39,868 bases of DNA from an uncultured Clostridia bacterium (GCA_934177795.1 CAKPPS010000012.1:1-39868); one strand, 5' to 3'; positions 1 through 9,000 are shown, counted from the stretch's first letter. Notes: generated by a model not told the origin, from the letters alone. Numbers and translations: made by a program.

Positions 1-74
1 CCGCCACTTGCGAGAACCGCTTGAGTGGTGGTGTGAGAGGGGAAAAACACATTAAGTGTTATCCTCTACTCGAT
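1..74 (+). mobile_element. 3' end of a group II intron (domains V and VI), cut by the window edge
   Basis: Positions 1-31 fold into a domain V-like hairpin: an outer stem 1-8 with 24-31, a two-base bulge at 21-22, an inner GCG/CGC stem and a small loop. This is followed by GTGTGAGAGGGG and a domain VI hairpin ending CCTCTACTCGAT. That series is the typical bacterial group II intron 3' end. An A at 68 lies six bases before the last intron base, where the branch-point A is expected, and the intron would end in AT at about 74. The reverse-transcriptase ORF and the rest of the intron must lie left of the window. Whether it is still active cannot be told from here. Confidence 0.85.
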
Positions 75-104
75 TAAAAATGGTGAATTTTGTAATAAAA
101 ACCA

Positions 105-133
105 TTGTAAAAAAATAAGGAAAATGATATACT
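105..133 (+). promoter_or_regulatory. sigma-A-type promoter of the hydrolase operon
   Basis: TTGTAA (105-110) and TATACT (128-133) are separated by 17 bases. They lie just after the intron 3' end and about 30 bases before the chosen start of the first gene. Transcription would start near 140, so the operon does not need read-through from the intron. Confidence 0.6.
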
Positions 134-161
134 AATGGCAAATATTAGGGGGGGAGACCTT

Positions 162-2192
162 ATGAAGGAAAAAATAGAAAGAAAAATATTATTTATAATT
201 TTATTAATAGCAATGTCACTGGGATTGGCAGGATGCTCAACAGCAGAAAATGTAGAATTGAAAGAAAACCAAAGCATTCTAGAAATAAGAATACAATATA
301 CATATAATGAAAAAAATAACACTGTTACAGGAAAACTAATGTCAAACAACCCATTGAAAGACACAAAAGTTTCATGGAAACTAAGCCAAGATAGAAAAAC
401 ATATATAAATGAAAATTTAAGACAAAATGGAAAATACGAAACAATAATAGAAGATATATATGGAAACACAAAAAGCGTAGAAATAAATGTAGATTTAATA
501 GATGAAAAAGGTCCAGACATAAAGATGGAATATAAATATAATGAAGAAAACAATACAGTAACAGCAATAATGACTTCAAATGAAGAACTAAAAAATACAA
601 AAACTACATGGAAACTAAGTGAAGATAAATTGACATATATAAACGAAAATATGGCATCAAATGGAGCATATTATACCAATGTTGAAGATAAGTGGGGGAA
701 TAAGTCAAAAGTATTTATAGACATACAATTGATAGATGACAAAGGACCTAAAATAGAAATGGAATATAAGTACAATGAAGAAAATAATACAGTAACAGCA
801 ATAATGCATTCAAATGAAGAATTAAAAGACACAAAAACTACATGGAAACTAAGTGAAGATAAATTGACATATGTAAATGAAAATATGAAATCAAATGGGG
901 CATATTATACAACAGTTAAAGATAAGTGGGGAAATGAATCAAAAGTACTTATTGAAATAAAAATGATAGATGACAAACCACCCAAAATAGAAATGGAATA
1001 TGTATACAATTTAAATGATACAGTAAAAGTAATAATTCATTCAAATGAAGAAATGGCAGATACGAAGAAATCTTGGGAATTAAGTGAAAATAAATTAGAA
1101 TACTCAAAAATATTTGATACCGACCAAAAATATTTTGCACCAGTTCAAGATAAATGGGGAAACAAAACAAATGTAGAAATTAACTTTAAAAAGAAACTAG
1201 ATAGAAATCAACCAAATGGATTAAGTGTTGGATATATGTTTATTAAAGACTGCAAAGTTTTAGTACAAATTTTATCACAAGAAAAAATGTTAAATAACAA
1301 ACCTACATGGGAATATAAAGATGATGGGTATCGATATATAAAATCATTTTATGATAATATTAATTATGAAACAACAGTAGACTTTGAAAATGGGACACAC
1401 TCTAAAGTGCATATAAACATAGATTACTTTTTTAAGATAAATGATGAAACAGGAATTTATGGATATAGTGGAGCTATAGTTCAAAATAAACCAGGAGGAA
1501 CAGATTTAACATATTATAAATGGGGAAATGGCAATAATGTTATGTTTGCAACATTTTGTGTACATGGGTTTGAAGATTCATGGGCTAGAGATGGAGCATA
1601 TTTAGTTGAAATAGCAGACAAATTTCATCAGACATTAGCCCAAAATGCAGATGAAGAACTAGCGAAAAAATGGACTATTTATATATTTAGGGAAGTTAAT
1701 CCAGATGGAAGAAGAATAGGAAATAGCAATTCAGGACCAGGAAGAAGAACCGTATATAGTAAAATAGGTAAAGGGATAGATATAAATAGAGCATGGCAAA
1801 CAGAAAACAAATACAAAATATATACAGATCCTAGAAATTATAATGGTACAGCGCCAGACCAAGCGTATGAAGCGGAATATTTGAAAAATTTTCTTTTTAA
1901 TCATAAAACATCGAATGGAAAAAATATATTAGTAGATTTACATGGATGGGAAAACCAACTAATTGGTAATGAACAAATATGTAACTATTATAAAGAGCAG
2001 TACCAAAGTTGTTCAACAAGAGCATATGGAAAATATGGAACGCAATATTTAATAGGATGGGCAAGACAAAATTTAGGAGCTAGAACAGCTTTAGTAGAAC
2101 TTCCTAAAATGAGCAACAGCCAAGAAGCAGAAAATAATAGACTAGCTGATAAATATATAAATGCAACCATAAAAATGTTAAAAAACATTTAG
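162..2192 (+). CDS. M14-type zinc carboxypeptidase lipoprotein with five Ig-like repeats
   Basis: Predicted 676-residue lipoprotein. The ATG at 162 is chosen over an upstream in-frame ATG at 135 because the purine-rich run 147-155 sits at ribosome-site distance from 162 and residue 1 then starts a lipoprotein signal peptide with lipobox LAGC. Residues ~39-428 are five tandem ~78-residue repeats with a conserved WKLSEDK...TY and a ...DKWGN...V motif. The C-terminal domain has M14 carboxypeptidase marks: HGFE (zinc His468 and Glu471), VNPDG, DINRAW (substrate Arg543), LHGW (third zinc ligand His594) and VELPK (catalytic Glu646). By family, it should trim peptides, most plausibly peptidoglycan stem peptides, at the outer face of the membrane. 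Substrate specificity is not readable. It is the first gene of an operon with a muramidase and a glucosaminidase carrying the same repeats. The family call is firm; the peptidoglycan role is inferred. Confidence 0.85.
   Translation: MKEKIERKILFIILLIAMSLGLAGCSTAENVELKENQSILEIRIQYTYNEKNNTVTGKLMSNNPLKDTKVSWKLSQDRKTYINENLRQNGKYETIIEDIYGNTKSVEINVDLIDEKGPDIKMEYKYNEENNTVTAIMTSNEELKNTKTTWKLSEDKLTYINENMASNGAYYTNVEDKWGNKSKVFIDIQLIDDKGPKIEMEYKYNEENNTVTAIMHSNEELKDTKTTWKLSEDKLTYVNENMKSNGAYYTTVKDKWGNESKVLIEIKMIDDKPPKIEMEYVYNLNDTVKVIIHSNEEMADTKKSWELSENKLEYSKIFDTDQKYFAPVQDKWGNKTNVEINFKKKLDRNQPNGLSVGYMFIKDCKVLVQILSQEKMLNNKPTWEYKDDGYRYIKSFYDNINYETTVDFENGTHSKVHINIDYFFKINDETGIYGYSGAIVQNKPGGTDLTYYKWGNGNNVMFATFCVHGFEDSWARDGAYLVEIADKFHQTLAQNADEELAKKWTIYIFREVNPDGRRIGNSNSGPGRRTVYSKIGKGIDINRAWQTENKYKIYTDPRNYNGTAPDQAYEAEYLKNFLFNHKTSNGKNILVDLHGWENQLIGNEQICNYYKEQYQSCSTRAYGKYGTQYLIGWARQNLGARTALVELPKMSNSQEAENNRLADKYINATIKMLKNI
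276..1446 (+). repeat. five tandem Ig-like coding repeats in the carboxypeptidase
   Basis: About 390 codons form five repeats of roughly 78 residues. Repeats 2 and 3 are nearly identical at protein and DNA level; repeats 4 and 5 are diverged. Each has a Y-Y-N-E start, SNE..L.DTK, W.LSEDK, NG.YYT and D.WGN landmarks and ends in ID(D/E)K.P. The same array occurs in the two other hydrolases of this operon. Confidence 0.85.
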
Positions 2193-2202
2193 GAGAATCA
2201 AT

Positions 2203-2931
2203 ATGAAAAAAAAATTGAAAATAATAATTGCTATACTAGCTATTATAATTGTAGTCAGTATAGTGATTATAATAAAACAAGATAAAAAAAATGAAATTGC
2301 TGAAAATAATTATAATGAGACAAAAATAAAAGACAATGAAGAAGAAAATGTAAATAGTCTTAAAAAAGAATATAAAATAACAGGTGATGATGATATTTAT
2401 GAAGTTATAGAAGATACAGCAGGAAGAAAAATGTTAACAGTGAAATCGAGTATGAATTTGAAAGTTGCATTTTCAGGAATGATAAAAAATTCAAAACCAC
2501 AAAAAGAAGAAATAGATAAGATATATGAAGAGAAAATTCCTAAAAAAGCTGGAATTTATGTTGATAAAAAAGATAGAAAAAAAATAGAAGAATATTTGAA
2601 TACTAATAAAAAATTAAAAAATTCCTATAAAATACACGAAGATGGTTTAATTGAAATATCAAAAAAAGAAGATGAAACAGAATCAGATAAAAAAATAGAA
2701 AAAGTTTTAAATAGTAATAAAATATTTATAATTTCTATAAATGGAACTTGCTATATGGTAGATCCTGTAACAGGTGAAATAGTTGACAATCCATATGTAG
2801 ATATTGATAAAGAACAAACTTATGAATATTTTGAAGATGAAAACCAAATTATATTATTTATAACAGACAATGAAAAAATAGATAAAGACGAGATATTTGA
2901 ATCTATATTAAATTTGTTAAACATGATTTAG
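2203..2931 (+). CDS. unknown membrane-anchored protein
   Basis: A 242-residue protein I do not recognise. A short basic start is followed by one strongly hydrophobic segment (about residues 5-25) that is either a signal anchor or an uncleaved signal peptide, since no clear AxA cleavage site follows. The rest is soluble, very rich in Lys and Glu, and probably outside the cell. It has none of the WKLSEDK repeats of its neighbours and no catalytic motif I can name. It contains two short stretches with a regular strand-like pattern near residues 60-80 and 175-195. A good ribosome site (GGAG) lies before the ATG. It begins 10 bases after the carboxypeptidase stop and ends 19 bases before the muramidase, so it is co-transcribed with both. 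It may be an accessory or inhibitor of the hydrolases, but that is only a guess from position. Confidence 0.7.
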   Translation: MKKKLKIIIAILAIIIVVSIVIIIKQDKKNEIAENNYNETKIKDNEEENVNSLKKEYKITGDDDIYEVIEDTAGRKMLTVKSSMNLKVAFSGMIKNSKPQKEEIDKIYEEKIPKKAGIYVDKKDRKKIEEYLNTNKKLKNSYKIHEDGLIEISKKEDETESDKKIEKVLNSNKIFIISINGTCYMVDPVTGEIVDNPYVDIDKEQTYEYFEDENQIILFITDNEKIDKDEIFESILNLLNMI

Positions 2932-2950
2932 AAACCGAAAAGAGGGAAAG

Positions 2951-4876
2951 ATGAAAAAAATTAGAAGAAAACTAATAATGACTATAATACTTTTTTTGAT
3001 AATGTTTATATCAACAAATGTCAAAGCACAAGATAATATATCTGAAATATCAGAAAATAGTATAGAAGAAAATGTATTAGAAGAAGAAAACGACAGTCTA
3101 GAAATAGAAATGGAATACAAATATAATGAAAAAAATAATACAGTAACAGCAATAATGCATTCAAATCAAATATTAAAAGCTACTAAAAAAACATGGAAAT
3201 TAAGTGCAGATGGTTTAACATATACCAGCAAAGAAATGACAACAAATGGTTCATATTATACAGAGGTAGAAGATATAAATGGAAATAAAAAACAAATCTT
3301 AATAGAAATTAATTTAATAGATGAAATACCACCCAAAATAGAAATGGAATATAAATATAATGAAGAAGACAATACAGTAACAGCAATAATGCATTCAAAC
3401 GAAATATTAAGAAACACAAAAAAATCATGGGAACTAAGTGAAGATGGCTTAACTTATACAAGTGAAAAAATGACAACAAATGGTTCTTATTATACGGAGA
3501 TAGAAGATATATATGAAAATAGAACAAAGGTATTAATTAATATACAATTAATAGATGACAAAAAACCAGAAATTGAACTAGAATATTTATATGATACAAA
3601 TAAAAACACTGAAATAGTAGTAATGCATTCAAATGAAAGACTAAAGAACACAAAAAAAACATGGGAATTAAGTAAAGATGGTTTAACATATACCAGCAAA
3701 GAAATGACAACAAATGGCTCGTATTATACAGAAGTAGAAGATATGTGGGGAAATAAGACACGAGTAAAAATAGAAATAACCCAAATAGATGATAAACCAC
3801 CCCAAATCAGTTTAACATATGAATATAATAAAGAAGATGATAGTATTGTGGTAACAATGAATTCAAACGAAGAACTAGGAGACACAAAACCAACATGGAG
3901 TTTATCACAAGACAAAAAATCATATACAAAAGTATTTAAAGAAAATCAAGAATATTCTACACCAGTAGAAGACAGATATGGAAATCAAGTATGGATAAAG
4001 ATTAAAATATATACAAAACTATTTACATATGAACATAGTAAAGGACCAAATATAACTGTAAAGTATTTATATGATTCTAGTGAAAGAGTAACAGTATATA
4101 TTATATCAGATAGGAAAATGAAAAATACAAAACCAACATGGAAATTAAGTGAAGATGGATATATATATACAAAAACTTTTACAAGTAATAATAGTTATAC
4201 AACAAATGTTATTGATGTGGGAGGAAATGAAGTAAATGTAAGTATTATAGTTAATTTTTTTAAAGACACATTAAAAGGAATAGATGTTTCAGAATTTCAA
4301 AAAATAATTGATTGGCAAAGAGTAAAAAGAACAGGAATTGATTTTGCTATAATAAGAGTTGGATATAGAGGCTGGGGGTCTGGAAGATTAGTGACAGATA
4401 TGTTTTTTGATAATAATATAAAAGAAGCTACGAAAGCTGGAATAGATATAGGAATATATTTCTTTACACAAGCAACAACAGAACAAGAAGCAAAAGAGGA
4501 AGCTAAATACACAATAAATTTACTTTCAAAATACAATGTACCTGTAAAATATCCAATAGCTATTGATACAGAAAAAACACCGCCGGGAAATGGGCGAGGA
4601 GATAAAATATTAAAAGAACAAAGAACAAAAATTGTACAAGCATTTTGCCAAGAAATTGAAAAATCAGGCTATAAATCTATGATTTATGGTAATAAAAATT
4701 GGCTATTAAATGATTTAGAAATAGAAAAATTAAGCAAATATGATATATGGCTTGCAGACTATATAACTACAACAAATTACCAATATCCTTATACCATTTG
4801 GCAATATACAAGTGGTGGAAATGTAAGCGGAATAGGTGGTGTAGTAGACATGAATATTGGATATAAAAGATATTAA
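2951..4876 (+). CDS. GH25 muramidase (lysozyme) with five Ig-like repeats
   Basis: A 641-residue secreted protein. Residues 1-26 are a signal peptide ending VKA. Five ~78-residue repeats follow (residues ~50-440), homologous to those of the carboxypeptidase and glucosaminidase in the same operon. The C-terminal ~197 residues are a GH25 catalytic domain: it starts KGIDVSEFQ (Asp445 in the first strand) and has GIYFFTQA, IAIDTE (Asp539, Glu541) and IWQYTSGG. These are the standard GH25 motifs, with the DxE pair carrying the catalytic acids. GH25 enzymes cut the MurNAc-beta-1,4-GlcNAc bond of peptidoglycan. No LPXTG, SLH or choline-binding motif is seen, so the repeats are the likely wall- or partner-binding part. 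The start has a good site (AGAGGGAAAG). Confidence 0.93.
   Translation: MKKIRRKLIMTIILFLIMFISTNVKAQDNISEISENSIEENVLEEENDSLEIEMEYKYNEKNNTVTAIMHSNQILKATKKTWKLSADGLTYTSKEMTTNGSYYTEVEDINGNKKQILIEINLIDEIPPKIEMEYKYNEEDNTVTAIMHSNEILRNTKKSWELSEDGLTYTSEKMTTNGSYYTEIEDIYENRTKVLINIQLIDDKKPEIELEYLYDTNKNTEIVVMHSNERLKNTKKTWELSKDGLTYTSKEMTTNGSYYTEVEDMWGNKTRVKIEITQIDDKPPQISLTYEYNKEDDSIVVTMNSNEELGDTKPTWSLSQDKKSYTKVFKENQEYSTPVEDRYGNQVWIKIKIYTKLFTYEHSKGPNITVKYLYDSSERVTVYIISDRKMKNTKPTWKLSEDGYIYTKTFTSNNSYTTNVIDVGGNEVNVSIIVNFFKDTLKGIDVSEFQKIIDWQRVKRTGIDFAIIRVGYRGWGSGRLVTDMFFDNNIKEATKAGIDIGIYFFTQATTEQEAKEEAKYTINLLSKYNVPVKYPIAIDTEKTPPGNGRGDKILKEQRTKIVQAFCQEIEKSGYKSMIYGNKNWLLNDLEIEKLSKYDIWLADYITTTNYQYPYTIWQYTSGGNVSGIGGVVDMNIGYKRY
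3098..4269 (+). repeat. five tandem Ig-like coding repeats in the GH25 muramidase
   Basis: About 390 codons, five repeats of ~78 residues with the same landmarks as in the neighbouring hydrolases. The fifth repeat is the most diverged and leads directly into the catalytic domain. The array length equals that of the carboxypeptidase almost exactly. Confidence 0.85.
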
Positions 4877-4917
4877 AAACTGTAAGTGAAATATAAATAA
4901 AGCAAAGGTAGAAGTAA

Positions 4918-6777
4918 ATGATAAAAGCAATAATTTTTATAATAAGTTTTTTTATAATAACATATAGAATTGGATTAATAACAGTAAAGTTAACCAAAAG
5001 GGAAAGAATAATAGAAATACTTATATTTGGAATAATAACAGTATTTGCGATATTACAAATAGTTTTATTACCAAGCATTGTATTTCATGTTAAGTTCATG
5101 ATTCCATACATAATAATTTTAAGCATAATGCTAGTATTAGTGATTGCAAGTTTTATAATAGTAAAACCTAAGCAAGAAATGGAAAAATGGAAAAATCATA
5201 TAGATAAACTAAAAAAACAGTCAAAAATGGAATTAGTGTTAAACATATGTATAATTTTGACAGTTGTATTTCAAGCAATAAGCTCAAGCTATTTATTTAG
5301 AGAAAATGCAGATGACTCATTTTATATTAGTTTAGCAACTCAAAGTATTGATAGTGATAGATTATATATGGAGGATCCAAGTTTAGGACTCAAAAAAGAA
5401 TATACATTGTTTAGTTCATTTGAACAAATTTCAGCATATGAATTAGGTGTTGCGGTATTTGCAAAGACATTTGAAATTAAACCAGTAGTACTATTCCACT
5501 CTATATTACCATTTGTATTTATTACATTTGAATATATGGCATATTACTATTTGATAAATATAATCAATAAACAAAGAAAAAATTCAAAATTAGTTTTGCT
5601 AATACTTTCAATTGTACTTTTATTCGGAGGCTTTTCTTCAAAATTTAGAGCAGGTTGTCTATTATACAAAGCATGGCAAGGGAAAGGAATGTTTTTAAAT
5701 TTTGGACTTACAACTTTATGGGCATTATTATTACAGAGAAATGAGAAAAAAGAAAAAGAATTAATACCTCTAATAATTATTACAAATATTGCAAATGTAT
5801 TTTTATCATCAACAGCAATATTTATAGTTTCATTTGCATATATAGGATTTGGAATTATAGATTTAGTAAGGAAAGATTGGAAAGAAATAGGAAAGTTAAT
5901 TATATCATTTCTGCCAATTATAGTATCTGTCTTAATTTTGTTAATACTAATGAAAACGACTCAATTACAAACAAATATAGAATTTACTAAACAAAATTTA
6001 AAAGAACTAATATTATTATATGGAAGTAAAAAATATTTATTATTATATTTGTTATCATTTTTAATAATAGCATTTACAGGAAATAAGCAAGAAAGAACAT
6101 TTTTTATAATAATTCCAATTGCAAATGCATTAACAATATGGAACCCTTTATTTATAAATATTATAGCAAAATATTTAACAAGTTCTGTTACATTCTGGAG
6201 AGTATTATGGTTGCTACCAATAGAAATAACTATTGCATATGCATTAAGTTTAATAATACAAAAGACACTTAAAAAAAGATATAAAAGTTTAATTTTTATA
6301 TGCGAAATCATTATAATTATGGTATGTGGAAAGTTTACATATAGTAAGGAAAACGGATTTGAAAAACCAGAAAATTGGGAAAAGATACCTCAATATATAG
6401 TTGAGCAAACAAATTATATACTAGAAAATTCAGAAAAAGATAAAAAAATAATGGTAATGGCTCCGGGAGAACCGCTACATAGCTGTACAATGAGACAATT
6501 GACACCTAAAATAGAATTATTATATTCAAGAATAATGTATTTTGATGATTTAATAACACATGAAGAACAAGAAGAAAGGTCAGAGTTGTATAATATATAT
6601 TTTTATGGAGTTCCTGCATATTCATATGAAGAATTCAATAAAAAAATAGAAAAATTCAACGTAGACTGGATAATAATTCCAAGTGGACAAAATGACTTGA
6701 AAAAATATTTAGAAAATACTATAATGAAAGAGCAAAAAGAAATAAAAAGCTATATTTTGTATAAAAATGAAAGGTAG
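4918..6777 (+). CDS. large multi-pass membrane protein, GT-C glycosyltransferase-like
   Basis: A 619-residue integral membrane protein with about a dozen hydrophobic segments between residues 1 and 470 and a soluble C-terminal tail of about 150 residues, probably extracellular. After the third or fourth segment comes an acidic stretch, ENADDSFY, at about residue 127. An acidic pair in the first large outside loop is typical of GT-C glycosyltransferases, which use polyprenyl-phosphate sugars. The layout resembles Clostridia proteins filed under DUF6077 (from memory, not checked). It sits between the GH25 and GH73 genes, starts 41 bases after the former, and its stop overlaps a possible GTG start of the latter. 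Its role could be glycosylation of a wall polymer or of the secreted hydrolases. No function is proven; a transporter or assembly factor is the main alternative. Confidence 0.65.
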   Translation: MIKAIIFIISFFIITYRIGLITVKLTKRERIIEILIFGIITVFAILQIVLLPSIVFHVKFMIPYIIILSIMLVLVIASFIIVKPKQEMEKWKNHIDKLKKQSKMELVLNICIILTVVFQAISSSYLFRENADDSFYISLATQSIDSDRLYMEDPSLGLKKEYTLFSSFEQISAYELGVAVFAKTFEIKPVVLFHSILPFVFITFEYMAYYYLINIINKQRKNSKLVLLILSIVLLFGGFSSKFRAGCLLYKAWQGKGMFLNFGLTTLWALLLQRNEKKEKELIPLIIITNIANVFLSSTAIFIVSFAYIGFGIIDLVRKDWKEIGKLIISFLPIIVSVLILLILMKTTQLQTNIEFTKQNLKELILLYGSKKYLLLYLLSFLIIAFTGNKQERTFFIIIPIANALTIWNPLFINIIAKYLTSSVTFWRVLWLLPIEITIAYALSLIIQKTLKKRYKSLIFICEIIIIMVCGKFTYSKENGFEKPENWEKIPQYIVEQTNYILENSEKDKKIMVMAPGEPLHSCTMRQLTPKIELLYSRIMYFDDLITHEEQEERSELYNIYFYGVPAYSYEEFNKKIEKFNVDWIIIPSGQNDLKKYLENTIMKEQKEIKSYILYKNER

Positions 6778-6785
6778 TGAAACAT

Positions 6786-8954
6786 ATGAAAATTAAGAAA
6801 ATATTATCAACATTAGTAATAATACTAATGCTAGCAAATGCAGTTCCAGCAGGTATAGCGAATGTTATTGCAGCTGATGAAAATAAAACTGAAACACAAG
6901 AAATAAAAAAATTAAAAATAGAAGCTACAAGTAATTATGATGAAGAAAAAAATGTAGTAATATATAAAGTACAATCAAATAATCAATTAAAAAATACAAA
7001 AACATCATGGAAGTTAAGTGAAGACAAATATACATATACAAGTGGAGAGATGACATCAAATGGCTCGTATTACACAACATTTGAAGATATATATGGACAA
7101 ACAGAAAAAGTATTAATAGAAGTAAAAGAAATTAAGGGAGAGCTAAAACTAGAAGCAGAATTTATATACAACAAGGAAACAAATACAGTAACAGGAAAAG
7201 TACATTCAAATAACAAATTAAAAGATACAAAGACATCATGGAAATTAAGTGAAGATAAATATACATATATAAATGAAAACTTTACAGAAAATGGTACATA
7301 TTATACAACATTTGAGGATATATATGGACAAACAGCGCAAGTACTTATAAAGATAGAAGGAATAATACCAGCACTTAAAATAAAAACTGAGTTTATATAT
7401 AATGCAGAAACAAATACAGTAGCAGGAAAAATATATTCAAATAATCAATTAAAAGATACAAAAGTATCATGGAAATTAAGTGAAGATAAATATACATATA
7501 CAAATGAAAACTTTACAGAAAATGGTACATATTATACAACATTTGAAGATATATATGGACAAATAGCACAAGTTCTAATAGAAGTAAAAGGAATAAAGGA
7601 AGACTTGAAAATAGAAACTGAATTTAAATATAATGAAAAAACAAACAAAGTAATTGGAAAAATATATTCAAATAATCAATTAAAAGATACAAAGATATCA
7701 TGGGAATTAAGTGAAGATAAATACACATATATAAATGAAAACTTATCATCAAATGGTACATATTACACAACATTTGAAGATGTGTTTGGGCAAACAGCAC
7801 AAGTTTTAATTAAAGTAGAAGGAATAGATGATAAAGCACCAGAAATAACAGTAGAATATATAACAAATACAGATGGAACAATAACAGCAGTAATGCACTC
7901 AAGTGAAGTATTAGGAGATACAAAACCAACTTGGAAGTTAAGTAGTGATAAATTATCATATTCAAAAACATTTAGTGAAAGTATTAGTTATACAACACCA
8001 GTAGAAGATATATATGGAAACTCAATAGATGTAAGAATAACAATAAAGATAAATAAAAAAATACAAAATTTCACATCAATAGATGAAACAGCATATCCAG
8101 GATTTAAAGAAGCATTACAAAAATTAAAAAATGCGCATCCAAACTGGAATATAAAAGTATATTACACAAACATAAATTGGGAAAACTTTATAAATGAAGA
8201 AGACAAAATAATAGGTGGTTCACCTAGAAGTTTAACACAAGCGCCATATTTAAATGAATGGGCAAAAGGGGATGAAAAATATGATGTAAGCCAAAGCTGG
8301 TATAGGGCTACAAAAAGTGCGATAAGATATATGACAGATGCAAGAAACAGCTTAGATGAAGCATGGTTCTTCCAGTTTCAGGATTTATCTTCATCATCAG
8401 GAACAAAAGAAGAAATTAAAAGAATGGTTCAAGGAACATTTTTAAATACAGATTCAGTAATTAATGCAATATTAGAAGCAGCAAGAGAACAAGGAATAAG
8501 CCCGTTTCATTTAGTTTCTAGAATATTACAAGAGCAGAAATCAGATGGCTCAGGAATCATGAACGGATATAAATATTTAGATAAAACAGTTTATAACTTA
8601 TTTAATATAAATGTAAGTGGAAATGTTTCAACTGGAATATTAGCAGGTGCAAGATATGCATATGATAGAGGTTGGTACACACCCGAAGCATCTATAAAAG
8701 GTGGAGCAGAATTTTTAACAAAAAATTATATAAGTAAAGGGCAATCAACATTATACTTTCAAAAATATAATGTTGTAAATGAAAAAAACTTATATGGAAA
8801 CCAATATATGCAAAACATTAGAGCTGCAAATGATGAAGGAAATAGAATTTATAATTCATATAAAAATAGTAGTATATTAGACAGCCATTTTGAATTTATA
8901 GTGCCATTATATGAGAATATGCCATCAACGGCATGCCCAAGACCGAGAAACTAA
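6786..8954 (+). CDS. GH73-type N-acetylglucosaminidase with five Ig-like repeats
   Basis: A 722-residue secreted protein. The ATG at 6786 is preferred over an in-frame GTG at 6777 because AAAGG at 6770-6774 is too close to the GTG and correctly spaced for the ATG. A signal peptide of about 30 residues ends VIAA. Five Ig-like repeats (residues ~43-428) match those in the two other hydrolases. The C-terminal domain has glucosaminidase landmarks: SPFHLVSRILQEQ with a candidate catalytic Glu583, YNLFNINVSG, GWYTPEASIKGGAEF, GQSTLYFQKYNV and YGNQYMQNI. The family cuts the GlcNAc-beta-1,4-MurNAc bond of peptidoglycan and often acts in growth or cell separation. It closes the operon and is followed by a strong terminator. 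The cleavage specificity of this protein is inferred from the family. Confidence 0.9.
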   Translation: MKIKKILSTLVIILMLANAVPAGIANVIAADENKTETQEIKKLKIEATSNYDEEKNVVIYKVQSNNQLKNTKTSWKLSEDKYTYTSGEMTSNGSYYTTFEDIYGQTEKVLIEVKEIKGELKLEAEFIYNKETNTVTGKVHSNNKLKDTKTSWKLSEDKYTYINENFTENGTYYTTFEDIYGQTAQVLIKIEGIIPALKIKTEFIYNAETNTVAGKIYSNNQLKDTKVSWKLSEDKYTYTNENFTENGTYYTTFEDIYGQIAQVLIEVKGIKEDLKIETEFKYNEKTNKVIGKIYSNNQLKDTKISWELSEDKYTYINENLSSNGTYYTTFEDVFGQTAQVLIKVEGIDDKAPEITVEYITNTDGTITAVMHSSEVLGDTKPTWKLSSDKLSYSKTFSESISYTTPVEDIYGNSIDVRITIKINKKIQNFTSIDETAYPGFKEALQKLKNAHPNWNIKVYYTNINWENFINEEDKIIGGSPRSLTQAPYLNEWAKGDEKYDVSQSWYRATKSAIRYMTDARNSLDEAWFFQFQDLSSSSGTKEEIKRMVQGTFLNTDSVINAILEAAREQGISPFHLVSRILQEQKSDGSGIMNGYKYLDKTVYNLFNINVSGNVSTGILAGARYAYDRGWYTPEASIKGGAEFLTKNYISKGQSTLYFQKYNVVNEKNLYGNQYMQNIRAANDEGNRIYNSYKNSSILDSHFEFIVPLYENMPSTACPRPRN
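6912..8069 (+). repeat. five tandem Ig-like coding repeats in the GH73 enzyme
   Basis: About 386 codons, five repeats of ~77 residues. Repeats 1-4 share the variant FEDIYGQ...VLIEVKGI, while repeat 5 keeps the VEDIYGN form seen at the end of the other arrays. This suggests recent repeat homogenisation inside this gene. Confidence 0.85.
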
Positions 8955-8965
8955 AGATATAATAT

Positions 8966-9000
8966 AAAAAAAGTACAAGAAACCCCTTGTACTTTTTTTT
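8966..9000 (+). terminator. rho-independent terminator after the hydrolase operon
   Basis: A perfect 14-bp stem (8966-8979 with 8986-8999) with a six-base loop; its 3' arm ends in a run of eight T. Because the 5' arm begins with seven A, the hairpin could work on both strands. Confidence 0.85.

Noticed and set aside
276..1446. Direct repeats as a CRISPR or satellite array
   Set aside because: The ~234-base period is in frame, codes for an Ig-like domain and has no short repeat/spacer structure.
4767..5078. 103-residue hydrophobic open frame on the - strand
   Set aside because: It is the complement of an AT-rich membrane-protein gene; such DNA gives hydrophobic antisense frames by base composition.
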